A stretch of DNA of 64,000 nucleotides from Roseateles sp. DAIF2 (lineage in GTDB: Bacteria > Pseudomonadota > Gammaproteobacteria > Burkholderiales > Burkholderiaceae_C): positions 2,542,001 to 2,606,000 of the forward strand of contig NZ_CP049919.1 of assembly GCF_015624425.1 (NCBI RefSeq), written 5' to 3'. Positions 19,292 to 28,563 of the stretch are shown here, in pieces (the stretch's first letter is position 1; every line of letters begins with the position of its first letter). Under the pieces are notes generated by a model. It made no database searches and was not told the origin of the DNA. It worked only from the letters and a program-made list of their open reading frames with translations. A program made the position numbers and the translations under genes.

Positions 19292-19786
19292 TTACTTGCG
19301 GTAGTTGTCGAAGCTCAGCGGCAGGTCCGGCAACTCCTTGCGCAGCGCGGACTGGGCGGCCTGCAGATCGTCCAGGCTCTTGCCGGTGATGCGCACGATG
19401 TCGCCCTCGATGGCGGCCTGCACCTTCAGCTTGCTGTTCTTGATCGCGGCCACGATCTTCTTGGCCTCGGCCGCTTCCAGGCCGGATTTGATCTTGTAGA
19501 CCTGCTTGACCCGGTCTCCGCCCAGCTTCTCGACCTTTTCCTGCTTGTCGACGAAGCCCAGCACCACGCCCTGCTTGGTCAGCTTGGCATAGAGCACGCC
19601 CTCGATCTGCTCGAGCTGGAACTCGGCATCGCCGGTGGCGTGGATCTCCTTTTCCTTGTCCTTGTATTCGATCTGGGCGCTGGTGCCCTTGAAGTCGAAG
19701 CGGGTGCCGATTTCCTTGGCGCTGGCGTCCACGCTGTTGCGGACCTTGACCATATCGGGCTCGAGAACGGTGTCAAAACTTGGCAT
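19292..19786 (-). CDS. yajQ: YajQ-family nucleotide-binding protein
   Basis: 164 residues, normal length for UPF0234/YajQ. Start at MPSFDTVLEP is the conserved family N-terminus; longer in-frame sequence upstream is not conserved and runs into the murB promoter. Key blocks: RFDFKGT, KLTKQGVV, KIKSGLEAAEAKKI and DLPLSFDNYRK at the end. YajQ proteins bind RNA or nucleotides, and some homologues bind cyclic di-GMP. Divergent from murB across 49 bases; first gene of a unit with the retropepsin gene. Confidence 0.94.
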   Translation of the reverse strand: MPSFDTVLEPDMVKVRNSVDASAKEIGTRFDFKGTSAQIEYKDKEKEIHATGDAEFQLEQIEGVLYAKLTKQGVVLGFVDKQEKVEKLGGDRVKQVYKIKSGLEAAEAKKIVAAIKNSKLKVQAAIEGDIVRITGKSLDDLQAAQSALRKELPDLPLSFDNYRK

Positions 19787-19835
19787 ATCGGTAAATGCTT
19801 GCGGGCGGTTGCCCGTGATCGGTGAAAATTCTGCC

Positions 19836-20909
19836 ATGCCGGACCATGCTGTAAATCCCCCCAAGAGCGCCACGCGTGAATTGCCGCTCGAACGCGACGT
19901 CAATCTGAAGCCCTACAACAGCTTCGGCCTGCCCGCCATGGCCGAACGCCTGGTGCGCATCCGCGAGGAGGCCGATGTGCGCCGCGTCGTCGACCACCCG
20001 GAGCTGGGCCGTGCGCCCAAGTTCGTGCTGGGCGGCGGCAGCAACCTGGTGCTGACGCGCGATGTGCAGGCGGTGGTGCTGAAGATGGAGATTCCCGGCA
20101 TCCGGCTGCTGGAGGAGCGCGCCGATGCCTGGATCATCGAGGCCGGCGCTGGCGTGGCCTGGCATGAGCTGGTCGCCTGGACCATCGAGCAGGGCTATCC
20201 GGGCCTGGAAAACCTGGCGCTGATCCCCGGCACCGTCGGTGCGGCGCCGGTGCAGAACATCGGCGCCTACGGCATCGAGCTGAAGGACCGCTTCGAGAGC
20301 CTGGACGCGGTGGACCTGGTGACCGGCCGCAGCGCCTTCCTGCCGGCCGCGGTGTGCCGCTTCGGCTACCGCGACAGCGTGTTCAAGCAGGAAGGCTTTG
20401 GCGGCTTGGCCGGCAAGAGCGTGATCACCCGGGTACGCCTGCGCCTGCCGCGCCCCTGGGTGCCGGCGCTGGACTACCTGGACCTGCAGCGCCGGATGGC
20501 CGAGACCGGCATCGCCGCGCCCGACGCGCGTCAGATCTTCGACTGGGTCTGCGAGATCCGCCGTGCCAAGCTGCCCGACCCGGCCAAGATCGGCAATGCC
20601 GGCAGTTTCTTCAAGAACCCGGTGGTCAGCGAGGAGCAATGCCGCGACATCATCGGCCGCGACCCCGGCATCGTGCATTACCCGATGCCCGACGGCACGA
20701 TCAAGCTGGCCGCCGGCTGGCTGATCGACGCCTGCGGCTGGAAGGGCAAATCGGTCGGCGGCGCGGCGGTCTACGAGCGCCAGGCCCTGGTGCTGGTGAA
20801 CCGCGGCGAGGCGCGCGGCGCCGAGGTCGTGACCCTGGCGCGGGCGATCCAGGAAAGCGTCTACGGCCGTTTCGGCATCCGCCTGGAGCCCGAACCCATC
20901 CTGCTCTGA
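19836..20909 (+). CDS. murB: UDP-N-acetylenolpyruvoylglucosamine reductase
   Basis: 357 residues. MurB is the FAD enzyme that reduces UDP-GlcNAc-enolpyruvate with NADPH in peptidoglycan precursor synthesis. The FAD domain has FVLGGGSNLVLTRD and the substrate domain has GTVGAAPVQNIGAYG, FGYRDSVFK (type I MurB tyrosine loop) and GNAGSFFKNPVV containing the proton-donor serine. The acidic C-terminal LEPEPILL supplies the catalytic Glu. The ATG at 19836 was chosen because the conserved domain begins within 30 residues of it, and the divergent yajQ start leaves 49 bases for both promoters. Confidence 0.96.
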   Translation: MPDHAVNPPKSATRELPLERDVNLKPYNSFGLPAMAERLVRIREEADVRRVVDHPELGRAPKFVLGGGSNLVLTRDVQAVVLKMEIPGIRLLEERADAWIIEAGAGVAWHELVAWTIEQGYPGLENLALIPGTVGAAPVQNIGAYGIELKDRFESLDAVDLVTGRSAFLPAAVCRFGYRDSVFKQEGFGGLAGKSVITRVRLRLPRPWVPALDYLDLQRRMAETGIAAPDARQIFDWVCEIRRAKLPDPAKIGNAGSFFKNPVVSEEQCRDIIGRDPGIVHYPMPDGTIKLAAGWLIDACGWKGKSVGGAAVYERQALVLVNRGEARGAEVVTLARAIQESVYGRFGIRLEPEPILL

Positions 20910-20919
20910 ACGAGCGCTT

Positions 20920-23142
20920 TCAGATCAGCCCGCGCTGTGCGCACAGCGCCGGGCTGCGCTGCAGCGCATGGCGCAGCAGCTCGCCGCAGCGGCTCAGGGT
21001 CGTGGCATCAGCGCCCTGCTTGGCGAGGCGCTCCAGCTCGCGCGCGGCCCGCGCCACCTCGGTCAGACCGAGGCTGGCGCTGGCGCCCTTGACCGCATGG
21101 GCGGCCGAGCGCAGCGCCTCGGCGTCAGGTGGCTGCAGCGCGCGGTCCAGGCGCTGGAGGCTGACCGGCACGTCCTGCACGAAGGTCTGATACAGGCCCG
21201 GCACCCGGGCCGGCGGCAGGGTGCGGCGCAGCACCTGCAGTACCTCGTCGTCGAAGTCGCCGGCCGGCGGCGGCGCGGCGGGCGCCGGGGCCGGCGGCAG
21301 CGACTGGCGGTGCAGCAGCGCGGCCAGGGTCTCGATCTCCACCGGCTTGGCCAGGAAATCGGCCATGCCGGCCTGCAGCGCGCGCTCGCGCGATTCCTCG
21401 AAGGCATCGGCCGACAGCGCGACGATCGGCACCCGGGCCTTCGCACCGGGCAGGGCGCGCATCGCGCGGCAGGCCTCGTAGCCGTCCATCACCGGCATGT
21501 GCAGATCCATCAGCACCAGGTCGAAGTCCTGCAGCGACAGGCGCTGCAGTGCCTCGAAGCCGTTCTCGCAGAACACCGCGTGATGGCCCAGCCGCTCCAG
21601 CACCGCCTCCAGATAGTGGCGGTTGGTGACATGGTCCTCGGCCACCAGGATGCGCAGCGAGCGGGTCGGCGGCAGCGCGGCGCCGCTGGTGTCGGGCAGC
21701 TGCGCCGGCGCCTCGCAGGCCGGCAGCGGCAGCTCGACGACGAAGGTCGAGCCCAGGCCCGGCGTGCTGTGCACCTGGATGTCGCCGCCCATCGCGCGCG
21801 CCAGGTTGCGCGAGATCTCCAGCCCCAGGCCGGTGCCGCCATGGCGGCGCGAGCTGGTCGCGTCGCCCTGGCTGAAGCGCTGGAACAGGCGGCCGAGCAG
21901 GGCCTCGTCCATGCCGGTGCCGGTGTCGTTGACGCTGAAGCGCAAGACCTGGCCCTCGTGGCTCAGCCGCAGGTCGACCCGGCCCTGGTCGGTGAACTTG
22001 ATCGCGTTGCTCAGCAGGTTCAGCAGGATCTGGCGCAGCCGGGTCGGGTCGGCACTGACCCAGGCCGGCACCTCGCCGGTCTGCGCCAGCGACAGCGCCA
22101 CGCCCTTCAGCCGCGCCTGCGGCTGGCAGATCTCGTCGAGCTCGCGCAGCAGCCGCGCCGGCTGCACCGGCTCCGGATGGATGGTGATCGCGCCGGCCTC
22201 CATCTTGGAGACGTCCAGGATGTCGTTCAGGATCGCCAGCAGATGGCGCGCCGAATCGCTGGCGGCCTGCAGCTGCAGGCGCTGGTCGGCGCGCAGCGGC
22301 GTGTCCTTCAGCAGACCCAGCATGCCCAGCAGGCCGTGCAGCGGGGTGCGCAGCTCATGGCTCATATTGGCCAGGAACAGGCTCTTGGCGCGGCTGCCGG
22401 CCTCGGCGGCCTGGCGCGCCTCGCGCAGATGTTCGGCCAGCGTCTCCTGGTCGCGACCATGGCGCTCCAGGCTGCGCAGCTGGCGCATCACCACGATCGC
22501 CAGCCCCAGCAGCAGCGCGCATTGCAGCAGGGTCAGGCCCAGGCTCAGGGTGCTCTGGCTGCGCACCAGCTCGTTGCGCGCGCTCAGCTGCGCCGCCACA
22601 TGGTGCGAGGCGGTCAGCGACAGGTCGTGGATGCCGTCGCCCAGCGGCGCCAGCCGCTCCAGCAGCTCGCGCACCCGCTCGGGCTGGCGCTCCAGCAGCG
22701 CCGCGTCCAGCGGCAGGGTGTCGGCCCAGGCGACGAAGGCGCGGCTGCGCTCCAGGGTGCGGCGGTAGTCCGGGTGGCTGGTCAGCACCTTGGCCGCATG
22801 CTCGCCCTCGATCAGGCCGAGCCGGCTGACGAAGATCTCGTAGCGCTGCGCTGCCTGCTGCGCCTGCTCCGGTCCGCCGCGGCGCAGCGCCTCGCCCAGC
22901 TGGGTGCGCAGCTTCAGGTACTCGGCCTCGTACTGGAACAGGCTCCAGACCAGGTAGTCGTCCTGGTACTGCCGAGTGGTGTTCAGCAGCTCCAGCTGGC
23001 GCATCTGCAAGACGCCCATCGCGCCGAACACCAGCAGCAGGAGCAGGCCCATCGCGGGTAGCAGGCGCCGGCGCGCGCGCGGCGCGGCGGCTGTGGCGGG
23101 AGCGGCAGGAACGGCGGGAATGGCGTTGAGGGGCTCGCTCAC
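20920..23142 (-). CDS. Hybrid sensor histidine kinase with receiver and HPt domains
   Basis: 740 residues, BarA/ArcB-like layout. Transmembrane segments at about 28-46 and 198-219 flank a helical periplasmic domain rich in Arg/Glu/Leu. HisKA has His262 in NMSHELRTP; the HATPase has NLLSNAIKF, DTGTGMD and GGTGLGL; the receiver has Asp546 in LVLMDLHMP; the C-terminal HPt has His682 in AHAVKGASASLG. It can therefore run the full His-Asp-His relay in one chain, but no terminal response regulator is adjacent. Its ATG overlaps the stop of the upstream molybdopterin-domain-like gene by four bases (ATGA), so the two are translationally coupled. Confidence 0.93.
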   Translation of the reverse strand: MSEPLNAIPAVPAAPATAAAPRARRRLLPAMGLLLLLVFGAMGVLQMRQLELLNTTRQYQDDYLVWSLFQYEAEYLKLRTQLGEALRRGGPEQAQQAAQRYEIFVSRLGLIEGEHAAKVLTSHPDYRRTLERSRAFVAWADTLPLDAALLERQPERVRELLERLAPLGDGIHDLSLTASHHVAAQLSARNELVRSQSTLSLGLTLLQCALLLGLAIVVMRQLRSLERHGRDQETLAEHLREARQAAEAGSRAKSLFLANMSHELRTPLHGLLGMLGLLKDTPLRADQRLQLQAASDSARHLLAILNDILDVSKMEAGAITIHPEPVQPARLLRELDEICQPQARLKGVALSLAQTGEVPAWVSADPTRLRQILLNLLSNAIKFTDQGRVDLRLSHEGQVLRFSVNDTGTGMDEALLGRLFQRFSQGDATSSRRHGGTGLGLEISRNLARAMGGDIQVHSTPGLGSTFVVELPLPACEAPAQLPDTSGAALPPTRSLRILVAEDHVTNRHYLEAVLERLGHHAVFCENGFEALQRLSLQDFDLVLMDLHMPVMDGYEACRAMRALPGAKARVPIVALSADAFEESRERALQAGMADFLAKPVEIETLAALLHRQSLPPAPAPAAPPPAGDFDDEVLQVLRRTLPPARVPGLYQTFVQDVPVSLQRLDRALQPPDAEALRSAAHAVKGASASLGLTEVARAARELERLAKQGADATTLSRCGELLRHALQRSPALCAQRGLI

Positions 23143-23639
23143 CGCACCTCCATCGCCTTGAGCTGCCAGATCGAGCGGCTGTAGTAGACGCTGCTGCGCA
23201 GCTTGGCCTGGCTGTCGAAGGGGTAGATCACGAACAGCGGGCCCTTGTCGCGCAGCGGCATCGGCTGGTCGTCCAGCAGCCGCGCCACCAGCATGTCATG
23301 CGCCTGCGCGTCCTCCATCGGGATGCTCACCTTGTAGTCGTTGATCGCGCGGGCCTCGATCTGCTGGCCCTGGGCGCCGGCCGCGGCCAGCACGTCGCGC
23401 AGCAGCGGGCCGCTGAACTTGCGCGGGCCCGGATACCAGGGCGTCTTCTGCGTGATGTGGTGCTGGGGCAGGGCGGCCAGCATCGCCATGTCGAACTGGG
23501 CCTGGCCCTCGCGGTTCGGCTTGGTCAGGCGCCCGCTGACGCTCAGCACCACCGGGCCGGTCGGGGTTTCCAGCGCCAGGGTGGGCAAGGGCAGGCTCAG
23601 CAGGCTCAGCAGGACGGGGCGGCGGCTCAGGTGTCGCAC
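23139..23639 (-). CDS. Periplasmic molybdopterin-binding-domain-like protein
   Basis: 166 residues with a signal peptide (VLLSLLSLPLPTLA, about 8-21). The mature part (LSVSGRL, PWYPGPRKFSGPLLRDVLAAAGA, DYKVSIPMED, KGPLFVIYPFD) resembles a stand-alone SUOX/YedY-type oxidoreductase molybdopterin-binding fold. No conserved Cys ligand for molybdenum is visible, so it probably does not hold an active cofactor. Its coupling to a downstream membrane hybrid kinase suggests a sensor accessory that binds a ligand in the periplasm; that is inference. Confidence 0.75.
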   Translation of the reverse strand: MRHLSRRPVLLSLLSLPLPTLALETPTGPVVLSVSGRLTKPNREGQAQFDMAMLAALPQHHITQKTPWYPGPRKFSGPLLRDVLAAAGAQGQQIEARAINDYKVSIPMEDAQAHDMLVARLLDDQPMPLRDKGPLFVIYPFDSQAKLRSSVYYSRSIWQLKAMEVR

Positions 23640-23709
23640 GGTGGTCTCGGGTTGCGGGGCGGGGAGGCCCGGCGGATTCTAGGATGGGTGCTGCGGCGCT
23701 CGTATCGGT

Positions 23710-24846
23710 TCAATCCAGGGTACGGCGGTAGCGCAACAGGGCCAGCGCGCCGGCCGCCAGCAGGAAGGCCAGCATCGGCCAGAGCTCGGGCAGCAGCTCG
23801 GCCAGGCCGCTGCCCTTGAGCATCAGGCCGCGCACGATGCGCAGGAAATGCGTCAGCGGCAGCAGCTCGCCCAGGGCCTGGGCCCAGGCCGGCATGCCGC
23901 GAAACGGGAACATGAAGCCCGACAGCAGCAGCGAGGGCAGAAAGAAGAAGAACGTCATCTGCAGTGCCTGCAGCTGGTTGCGCGCCAGGGTCGAGAAGGT
24001 GAAGCCGACGCCCAGATTGGCCAGCATGAACACCCCGATCAGGGCCAGCAGCAGCAGCGGGCTGCCCAGCATCGGCACCTCGAACAGCAGCGCGGCCGCG
24101 CCCATGATCACCGCCAGCTGCAGGTAGCCGATCAGCACATAGGGCAGGATCTTGCCCGCCATCACCTCCAGCGGCCGCACCGGCGTGGCCAACAGGTTTT
24201 CCATCGTGCCGCGCTCGCGCTCGCGCGTCATCGCCAGCGCGGTCAGCATCACCATGGTCATCGTCAGGATGGTGCCGATCAGGCCCGGCACGATGTTGTA
24301 GCGCGACAGGCCCTCGGGGTTGTAGCGCCGTTGCAGGCGCAGCTCGAAGGGCGGTGGCGTGCCCTGCAGCGGCGCCAGCGCGCCGACCAGGTCGGCCCGC
24401 AACGCCGTGCCGGCCAGCTGCTGCAGCGCGGCGATGGCGTTGCCGGAAGCGGCGGGATCGGTCGCGTCCGCCGCCACCCGCAGCACCGGACGCTCGCCGC
24501 GCAGCAGCGCGCGCTGGAAGCCCGGCGGCACGACGACGAGGAACTGCAGCTCGCCGCGCGCCATCAGCGCGTCCGCCTCGGCCTCGCCGGCCGGCGATGC
24601 GACCAGCCGGAAATAGCCGCTGTTCTGCAACGCGGCCACCAGGCTGCGCGCCATCGGCCCCGGGTCCTGCACGATCACCGCGGTCGGCAGGCCCTTCGGG
24701 TCGGTGTTGATCGCATAGCCGAACAGCACCAGCTGCAGCACCGGCACGCCGACCGCCATCGCGAAGGTCAGGCGGTCGCGCAGCATCTGCTGGAACTCCT
24801 TGATGAAGATCGCGCCCATGCGGGCCCAGGACCAGCCGGTGTTCAT
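23710..24846 (-). CDS. ABC-2 type transporter permease
   Basis: 378 residues. One N-terminal transmembrane segment, a large periplasmic domain (about 50-170), then five hydrophobic segments (about 180-375). GLIGTILTMTMVMLTALAMTRERERGTMENLLATPV is the YbhR/YhhJ-family linker (its span is about 190-225). It forms the exporter with the ATPase and HlyD adaptor upstream; related systems export drugs or lipidic compounds in pairs of permeases, but only one permease gene is present here, so it may work as a homodimer. The start overlaps the ATPase stop by 4 bases. Confidence 0.9.
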   Translation of the reverse strand: MNTGWSWARMGAIFIKEFQQMLRDRLTFAMAVGVPVLQLVLFGYAINTDPKGLPTAVIVQDPGPMARSLVAALQNSGYFRLVASPAGEAEADALMARGELQFLVVVPPGFQRALLRGERPVLRVAADATDPAASGNAIAALQQLAGTALRADLVGALAPLQGTPPPFELRLQRRYNPEGLSRYNIVPGLIGTILTMTMVMLTALAMTRERERGTMENLLATPVRPLEVMAGKILPYVLIGYLQLAVIMGAAALLFEVPMLGSPLLLLALIGVFMLANLGVGFTFSTLARNQLQALQMTFFFFLPSLLLSGFMFPFRGMPAWAQALGELLPLTHFLRIVRGLMLKGSGLAELLPELWPMLAFLLAAGALALLRYRRTLD

Positions 24847-25784
24847 CGCGCGGCCCCGGCCGGCGCGGCGAAGTTGTCCTGCGCGCGGGCGATCAGGCTG
24901 ATGAACACATCCTCCAGATTGGCCTCGGCGCGCTCGATCGCGAGGCCCGGCTGCGCGCGCAGCGGCGCCAGCGCCCGCTCCAGCTGGGCTTCGTCCTGCC
25001 CGGCCACATGCACCGCGCTGCCGAAGGCCGCGACGCTCAGCACGCCGGGCGCGGCGCGCAACGCCTCCAGCCGCGCGGCCAAGCCGGGGCCGCGCAGCGA
25101 CCAGACCGCCAGGCCCGCCTCGCGGATGATCTGCGCCTCGCTGCCGCGCGCCAGCAGCCGGCCGTAAGCGATGTAGACCAGCTCATGGCAGCGCTCGGCC
25201 TCGTCCATGTAATGCGTCGAGACCAGCACCGTGATGCCCTCGCCGGCCAGGCGGTGGATCTCGTCCCAGAACTCGCGCCGCGCCTTCGGATCCACGCCGG
25301 CGGTCGGCTCGTCCAGCAGCAGCAGGCGCGGCCGGTGCAGCAGGCAGGCGGCCAACGCCAGGCGCTGCTTCCAGCCGCCCGACAACGAACCGGCCAGCTG
25401 GCGCTGGCGGCTGGTCAGGCCCAGGCGCTCCAGCGCGGCGCCGACCACCGCGCGGCGCTGCGGCATAGAAAACAGGCGCGCGACGAAGTCCAGGTTCTCG
25501 CGGATCGTCAGGTCCTCGTAGAGGCCGAAGCGCTGCGTCATGTAGCCGACCTGGCGCTTCAGCGCCGCGGCCTCGCGCCGGAAATCGAGGCCCAGACAGC
25601 GGCCCTCGCCGGCATCCGGCGTCAGCAGGCCGCAGAGCATGCGCAGGGTGGTGGTCTTGCCGCTGCCGTTGGGGCCGAGGAAGCCGCAGATGCGGCCCGG
25701 CGCCACCTGCAGATCGATGCCGTCCACCACCGCGCGACCCTCGTAGCGCTTGACCAGGCCGCGCACGTCGATGGCCGGCTCCAT
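24843..25784 (-). CDS. ABC transporter ATP-binding protein
   Basis: 313 residues. Walker A GPNGSGKTT at 37-45, signature LSGGW at 134-138, Walker B LLLLDEPTAG at 154-163, then the H-loop STHYMDEAE. The C-terminal 70 residues form the extra domain typical of ABC-2 exporters. The start at 25784 follows the HlyD stop by 2 bases; a longer in-frame reading upstream lies inside the HlyD gene and is rejected. Middle gene of the HlyD-ATPase-permease operon. Confidence 0.93.
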   Translation of the reverse strand: MEPAIDVRGLVKRYEGRAVVDGIDLQVAPGRICGFLGPNGSGKTTTLRMLCGLLTPDAGEGRCLGLDFRREAAALKRQVGYMTQRFGLYEDLTIRENLDFVARLFSMPQRRAVVGAALERLGLTSRQRQLAGSLSGGWKQRLALAACLLHRPRLLLLDEPTAGVDPKARREFWDEIHRLAGEGITVLVSTHYMDEAERCHELVYIAYGRLLARGSEAQIIREAGLAVWSLRGPGLAARLEALRAAPGVLSVAAFGSAVHVAGQDEAQLERALAPLRAQPGLAIERAEANLEDVFISLIARAQDNFAAPAGAAR

Positions 25785-25786
25785 GG

Positions 25787-26758
25787 TCAAGACTTGACCC
25801 CCGCGCGTACGTCCAGCGGTTGGCCCGGGTGCAGGCGCTCGGCGTCCTCGGGCCGCTCCGGCCGGGCCTCGACGCGGAACACCAGCCGGGCGCGCTGCGC
25901 GTTCGAGTAGATCACCGGTGGCGTGAACTCGGCCTGGCTGGCGATATGGCTGATGCGCGCGGCGATCGCGGCGCCGCAGCCGTCGCAGGACAGGCGCACC
26001 GGCTGGCCCAGCGCCAGGCCGCCCAGCTCGGCCGCGGGCACGAAGAACAAGGCCTTGCGCGCCGCGGCCGGCAGCAGGGCCAGCACCGGCTGGCCGGCAT
26101 TGACCCATTCGCCGGGGCGGTAGAACACATCGGTCACGCGCCCGCCCTGCGGCGCTCTCTGCCGCGTCTGGGCCAGGCGCCAGTCGCTCTGCGCCAGCGC
26201 GCCGCTGGCCGCCGCGGCCTGGGCGCGGGCCGCCAGGCGTTCGTCCGCCCTTGCCGGCAGGCGCGCGCTGGCCAGCGCCGCCTCCAGCTCGCCGACGCGG
26301 GCCTCGGCCTGGCGCAGCTGCAGCGCCGCATCGTCGACCCGCGCGCGGGCCACGAAACCCTGACCCAGCAGCTCATGCTGGCGCTGCCAGTCGGCGCGCG
26401 CCAGCGCGGCCTGACTCTGGGCCTGGCGCAGCTGGGCCTGGGTGATGGCCAGCTCCTCGCGGCGTCGGCCCTTGTCGGTGTCCTCGGCCTGGAAGCGGGC
26501 GCTGTCGCGGCGTGCCTCCGCCTCGGCCAGGGCCGCTCGTTCCAGCGTGGCCTCCAGCGCGAACAGCGGCTGGCCGGGCCGCACCGCGTCGCCCTCGCGC
26601 ACCGTCAGCTCGGCCACCCGCCCGGCCACTGGCGCGGCGAGGTAGAGCGCATCGCCCTCGGCATAGCCGGCCCAGGCCGGCGCCGGCGGCGGCTCGCCGC
26701 GGCCGCAGGCCCCGAGCAGCAGGGCGGCGAGCAGCGGCGGCAGGCGGTGGCGCGACAT
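25787..26758 (-). CDS. HlyD/YbhG-type periplasmic adaptor lipoprotein
   Basis: 323 residues. The N-terminus has a lipobox, LGAC with Cys18, so it should be processed by LspA. Then a biotinyl-lipoyl half-motif (VAGRVAELTVREGDAVRPGQPLF spans about 45-67), a long Ala/Arg/Glu-rich coiled-coil hairpin (about 75-195), the second lipoyl half (APQGGRVTDVFYRPGEWV) and a beta-barrel. It bridges the ABC exporter to an outer-membrane channel encoded elsewhere. First gene of the three-gene exporter operon, divergent from the acyl-CoA ligase. Confidence 0.9.
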   Translation of the reverse strand: MSRHRLPPLLAALLLGACGRGEPPPAPAWAGYAEGDALYLAAPVAGRVAELTVREGDAVRPGQPLFALEATLERAALAEAEARRDSARFQAEDTDKGRRREELAITQAQLRQAQSQAALARADWQRQHELLGQGFVARARVDDAALQLRQAEARVGELEAALASARLPARADERLAARAQAAAASGALAQSDWRLAQTRQRAPQGGRVTDVFYRPGEWVNAGQPVLALLPAAARKALFFVPAAELGGLALGQPVRLSCDGCGAAIAARISHIASQAEFTPPVIYSNAQRARLVFRVEARPERPEDAERLHPGQPLDVRAGVKS

Positions 26759-26849
26759 GACGCCATGTTAGGCCCTGTCGCTCGCGGGACAAACGGCAAC
26801 GGCCGGGCCGGGGAAGATGGCCGCACAACAAGCCCAGGAGACTCGCCGC

Positions 26850-28535
26850 ATGACGTCCCGCCCCGCCCAGGCCTACTGGCCCGCGCGCCTGCCGCGCCGG
26901 CTCGAGGTGCCGCAGACATCGCTGTGGTTCAACCTGGAAGTGGCGGCGCGCCGCTATCCCGACAAGGCCGCGACGATCTTCTGCGGGCGAGCCCTGAGCT
27001 ATGCCGAGCTGCGGCGCCAGGCCGAGGCTCTGGCCGGCTGGCTGCAGGCCCAGGGCGTGACCAAGGGCGACCGGGTCGCGATCTTCATGCAGAACTGCCC
27101 GCAGTTCCTGGTCGCCTTCTATGCGGTGAACCGCGCCGACGCGGTGGTGGTGCCGGTCAACCCGATGAACAAGGCCGAGGAGTTCGGCCATTACCTGCGC
27201 GACCCCGAGACCCGGGTGGTGATCTGCGGCGCCGAGCTGGCCGGCATCGTCGCGGCCGCCGACGCCGCCCAGCCGCCCGAGCAGCGCCTGCGCGCGCTGC
27301 TGGTGACCCGCTACGCCGAGATGCTGCCGCAGGAGATCGACCCCGCCCTGAGCCTGCCGCCGGCGATGCTGGAGGGGCTGCGCGCCGATCCGCCGCTGCC
27401 GGCTGGGGCGACGCGCTGGGCCGCGGCGCTGGCGGCCGGCCATGAACCCGGCCCGCACAGCGCCGGGCCGGACGACCTGGCCCTGCTGCCTTACACCTCG
27501 GGCACCACCGGTGCGCCCAAGGGCTGCATGCATACCAATGCCACGCTGATGAGCAATGCCTGCGGCGGCGGCCAATGGGGCCATGCCTCGGCCGAGAGCG
27601 TGGCGCTGGCGGTGGTGCCGATGTTCCACATCACCGGCCTGCTGTACGGCGTGCTGGGGCCGGTCTATCAAGGCCTGACCCTGATCGTGATGCCGCGCTG
27701 GGACCGCGAGCTGGCCGGGCGCCTGATCTCGCGCCACCGGGTCACGCATTGGACCTGCATCCCGACGATGATCATCGACCTGTTCGCCAGCCCGAACTAT
27801 CGCAGCTTCGACCTCTCCAGCCTGCGCTACCTCTCCGGCGGCGGCGCGGCGATGCCACAGGCGGTGGCCGAGCGGCTGCGCCAGGAGTTCGGCCTGACGT
27901 TCGCCGAGGGCTACGGCCTGACCGAGACCGCGGCACCCACCCATGCCAACCCGCCCGAGCATGCCAAGCTGCAATGCCTGGGCATTCCCTTCTTCGGCGT
28001 CGATTCGCGCATCGTCGATCCCGACACCCTGGCCGAGCTGCCCCCCGGCGAGGTGGGCGAGATCGTCAGCCATGGGCCGATGCTGTTCAAGGGCTACTGG
28101 CGCCAGCCCGAGGCGACGGCCGCGGCCTTCATCGAGATCGAGGGCAAGCGCTTCTTCCGCACCGGCGACCTGGGCCGGGTCGACGAGGAGGGCTTCTTCT
28201 TCATCGCCGACCGGCTCAAGCGCATGATCAATGCCAGCGGCTACAAGGTCTGGCCCTCCGAGGTCGAGATGCTGCTGTACAAGCATCCGGCGGTGCAGGA
28301 GGCCTGCGTGATCGCGGCGCGCGATGCCTACCGCGGCGAGACGGTGAAGGCGGTGGTGGTGCTGCGCCCCGGCCAGGAGGGGCTGACGGCCGAGGCCCTG
28401 ATGGCCTGGGCGCGCGAGCAGATGGCGACCTACAAGGTGCCGCGCCAGGTCGAGTTCGCGCCCGCGCTGCCCAAGTCGGGCGCCGGCAAGGTGATGTGGC
28501 GCCTGCTGCAGGAGCGCGAGGCCGCGCGGGCTTGA
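26850..28535 (+). CDS. Acyl-CoA synthetase (AMP-forming, long-chain type)
   Basis: 561 residues of the ANL superfamily. The phosphate-binding loop is YTSGTTGAPKG, the adenylate motif YGLTET, the hinge region FFRTGDLGRVDEEGFFFI (short of the whole block), and the C-terminal SGAGKVMWR carries the acylation/adenylation Lys. It activates a carboxylic acid to its CoA thioester, most likely a medium or long-chain fatty acid. The ATG at 26850 is preceded by AGGAG at a good distance; an ATG 11 codons upstream lacks one. Monocistronic, divergent from the exporter operon. Confidence 0.88.
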   Translation: MTSRPAQAYWPARLPRRLEVPQTSLWFNLEVAARRYPDKAATIFCGRALSYAELRRQAEALAGWLQAQGVTKGDRVAIFMQNCPQFLVAFYAVNRADAVVVPVNPMNKAEEFGHYLRDPETRVVICGAELAGIVAAADAAQPPEQRLRALLVTRYAEMLPQEIDPALSLPPAMLEGLRADPPLPAGATRWAAALAAGHEPGPHSAGPDDLALLPYTSGTTGAPKGCMHTNATLMSNACGGGQWGHASAESVALAVVPMFHITGLLYGVLGPVYQGLTLIVMPRWDRELAGRLISRHRVTHWTCIPTMIIDLFASPNYRSFDLSSLRYLSGGGAAMPQAVAERLRQEFGLTFAEGYGLTETAAPTHANPPEHAKLQCLGIPFFGVDSRIVDPDTLAELPPGEVGEIVSHGPMLFKGYWRQPEATAAAFIEIEGKRFFRTGDLGRVDEEGFFFIADRLKRMINASGYKVWPSEVEMLLYKHPAVQEACVIAARDAYRGETVKAVVVLRPGQEGLTAEALMAWAREQMATYKVPRQVEFAPALPKSGAGKVMWRLLQEREAARA

Positions 28536-28563
28536 TCGGGCCGAAGCGAAGCCGGCCGGCCCC

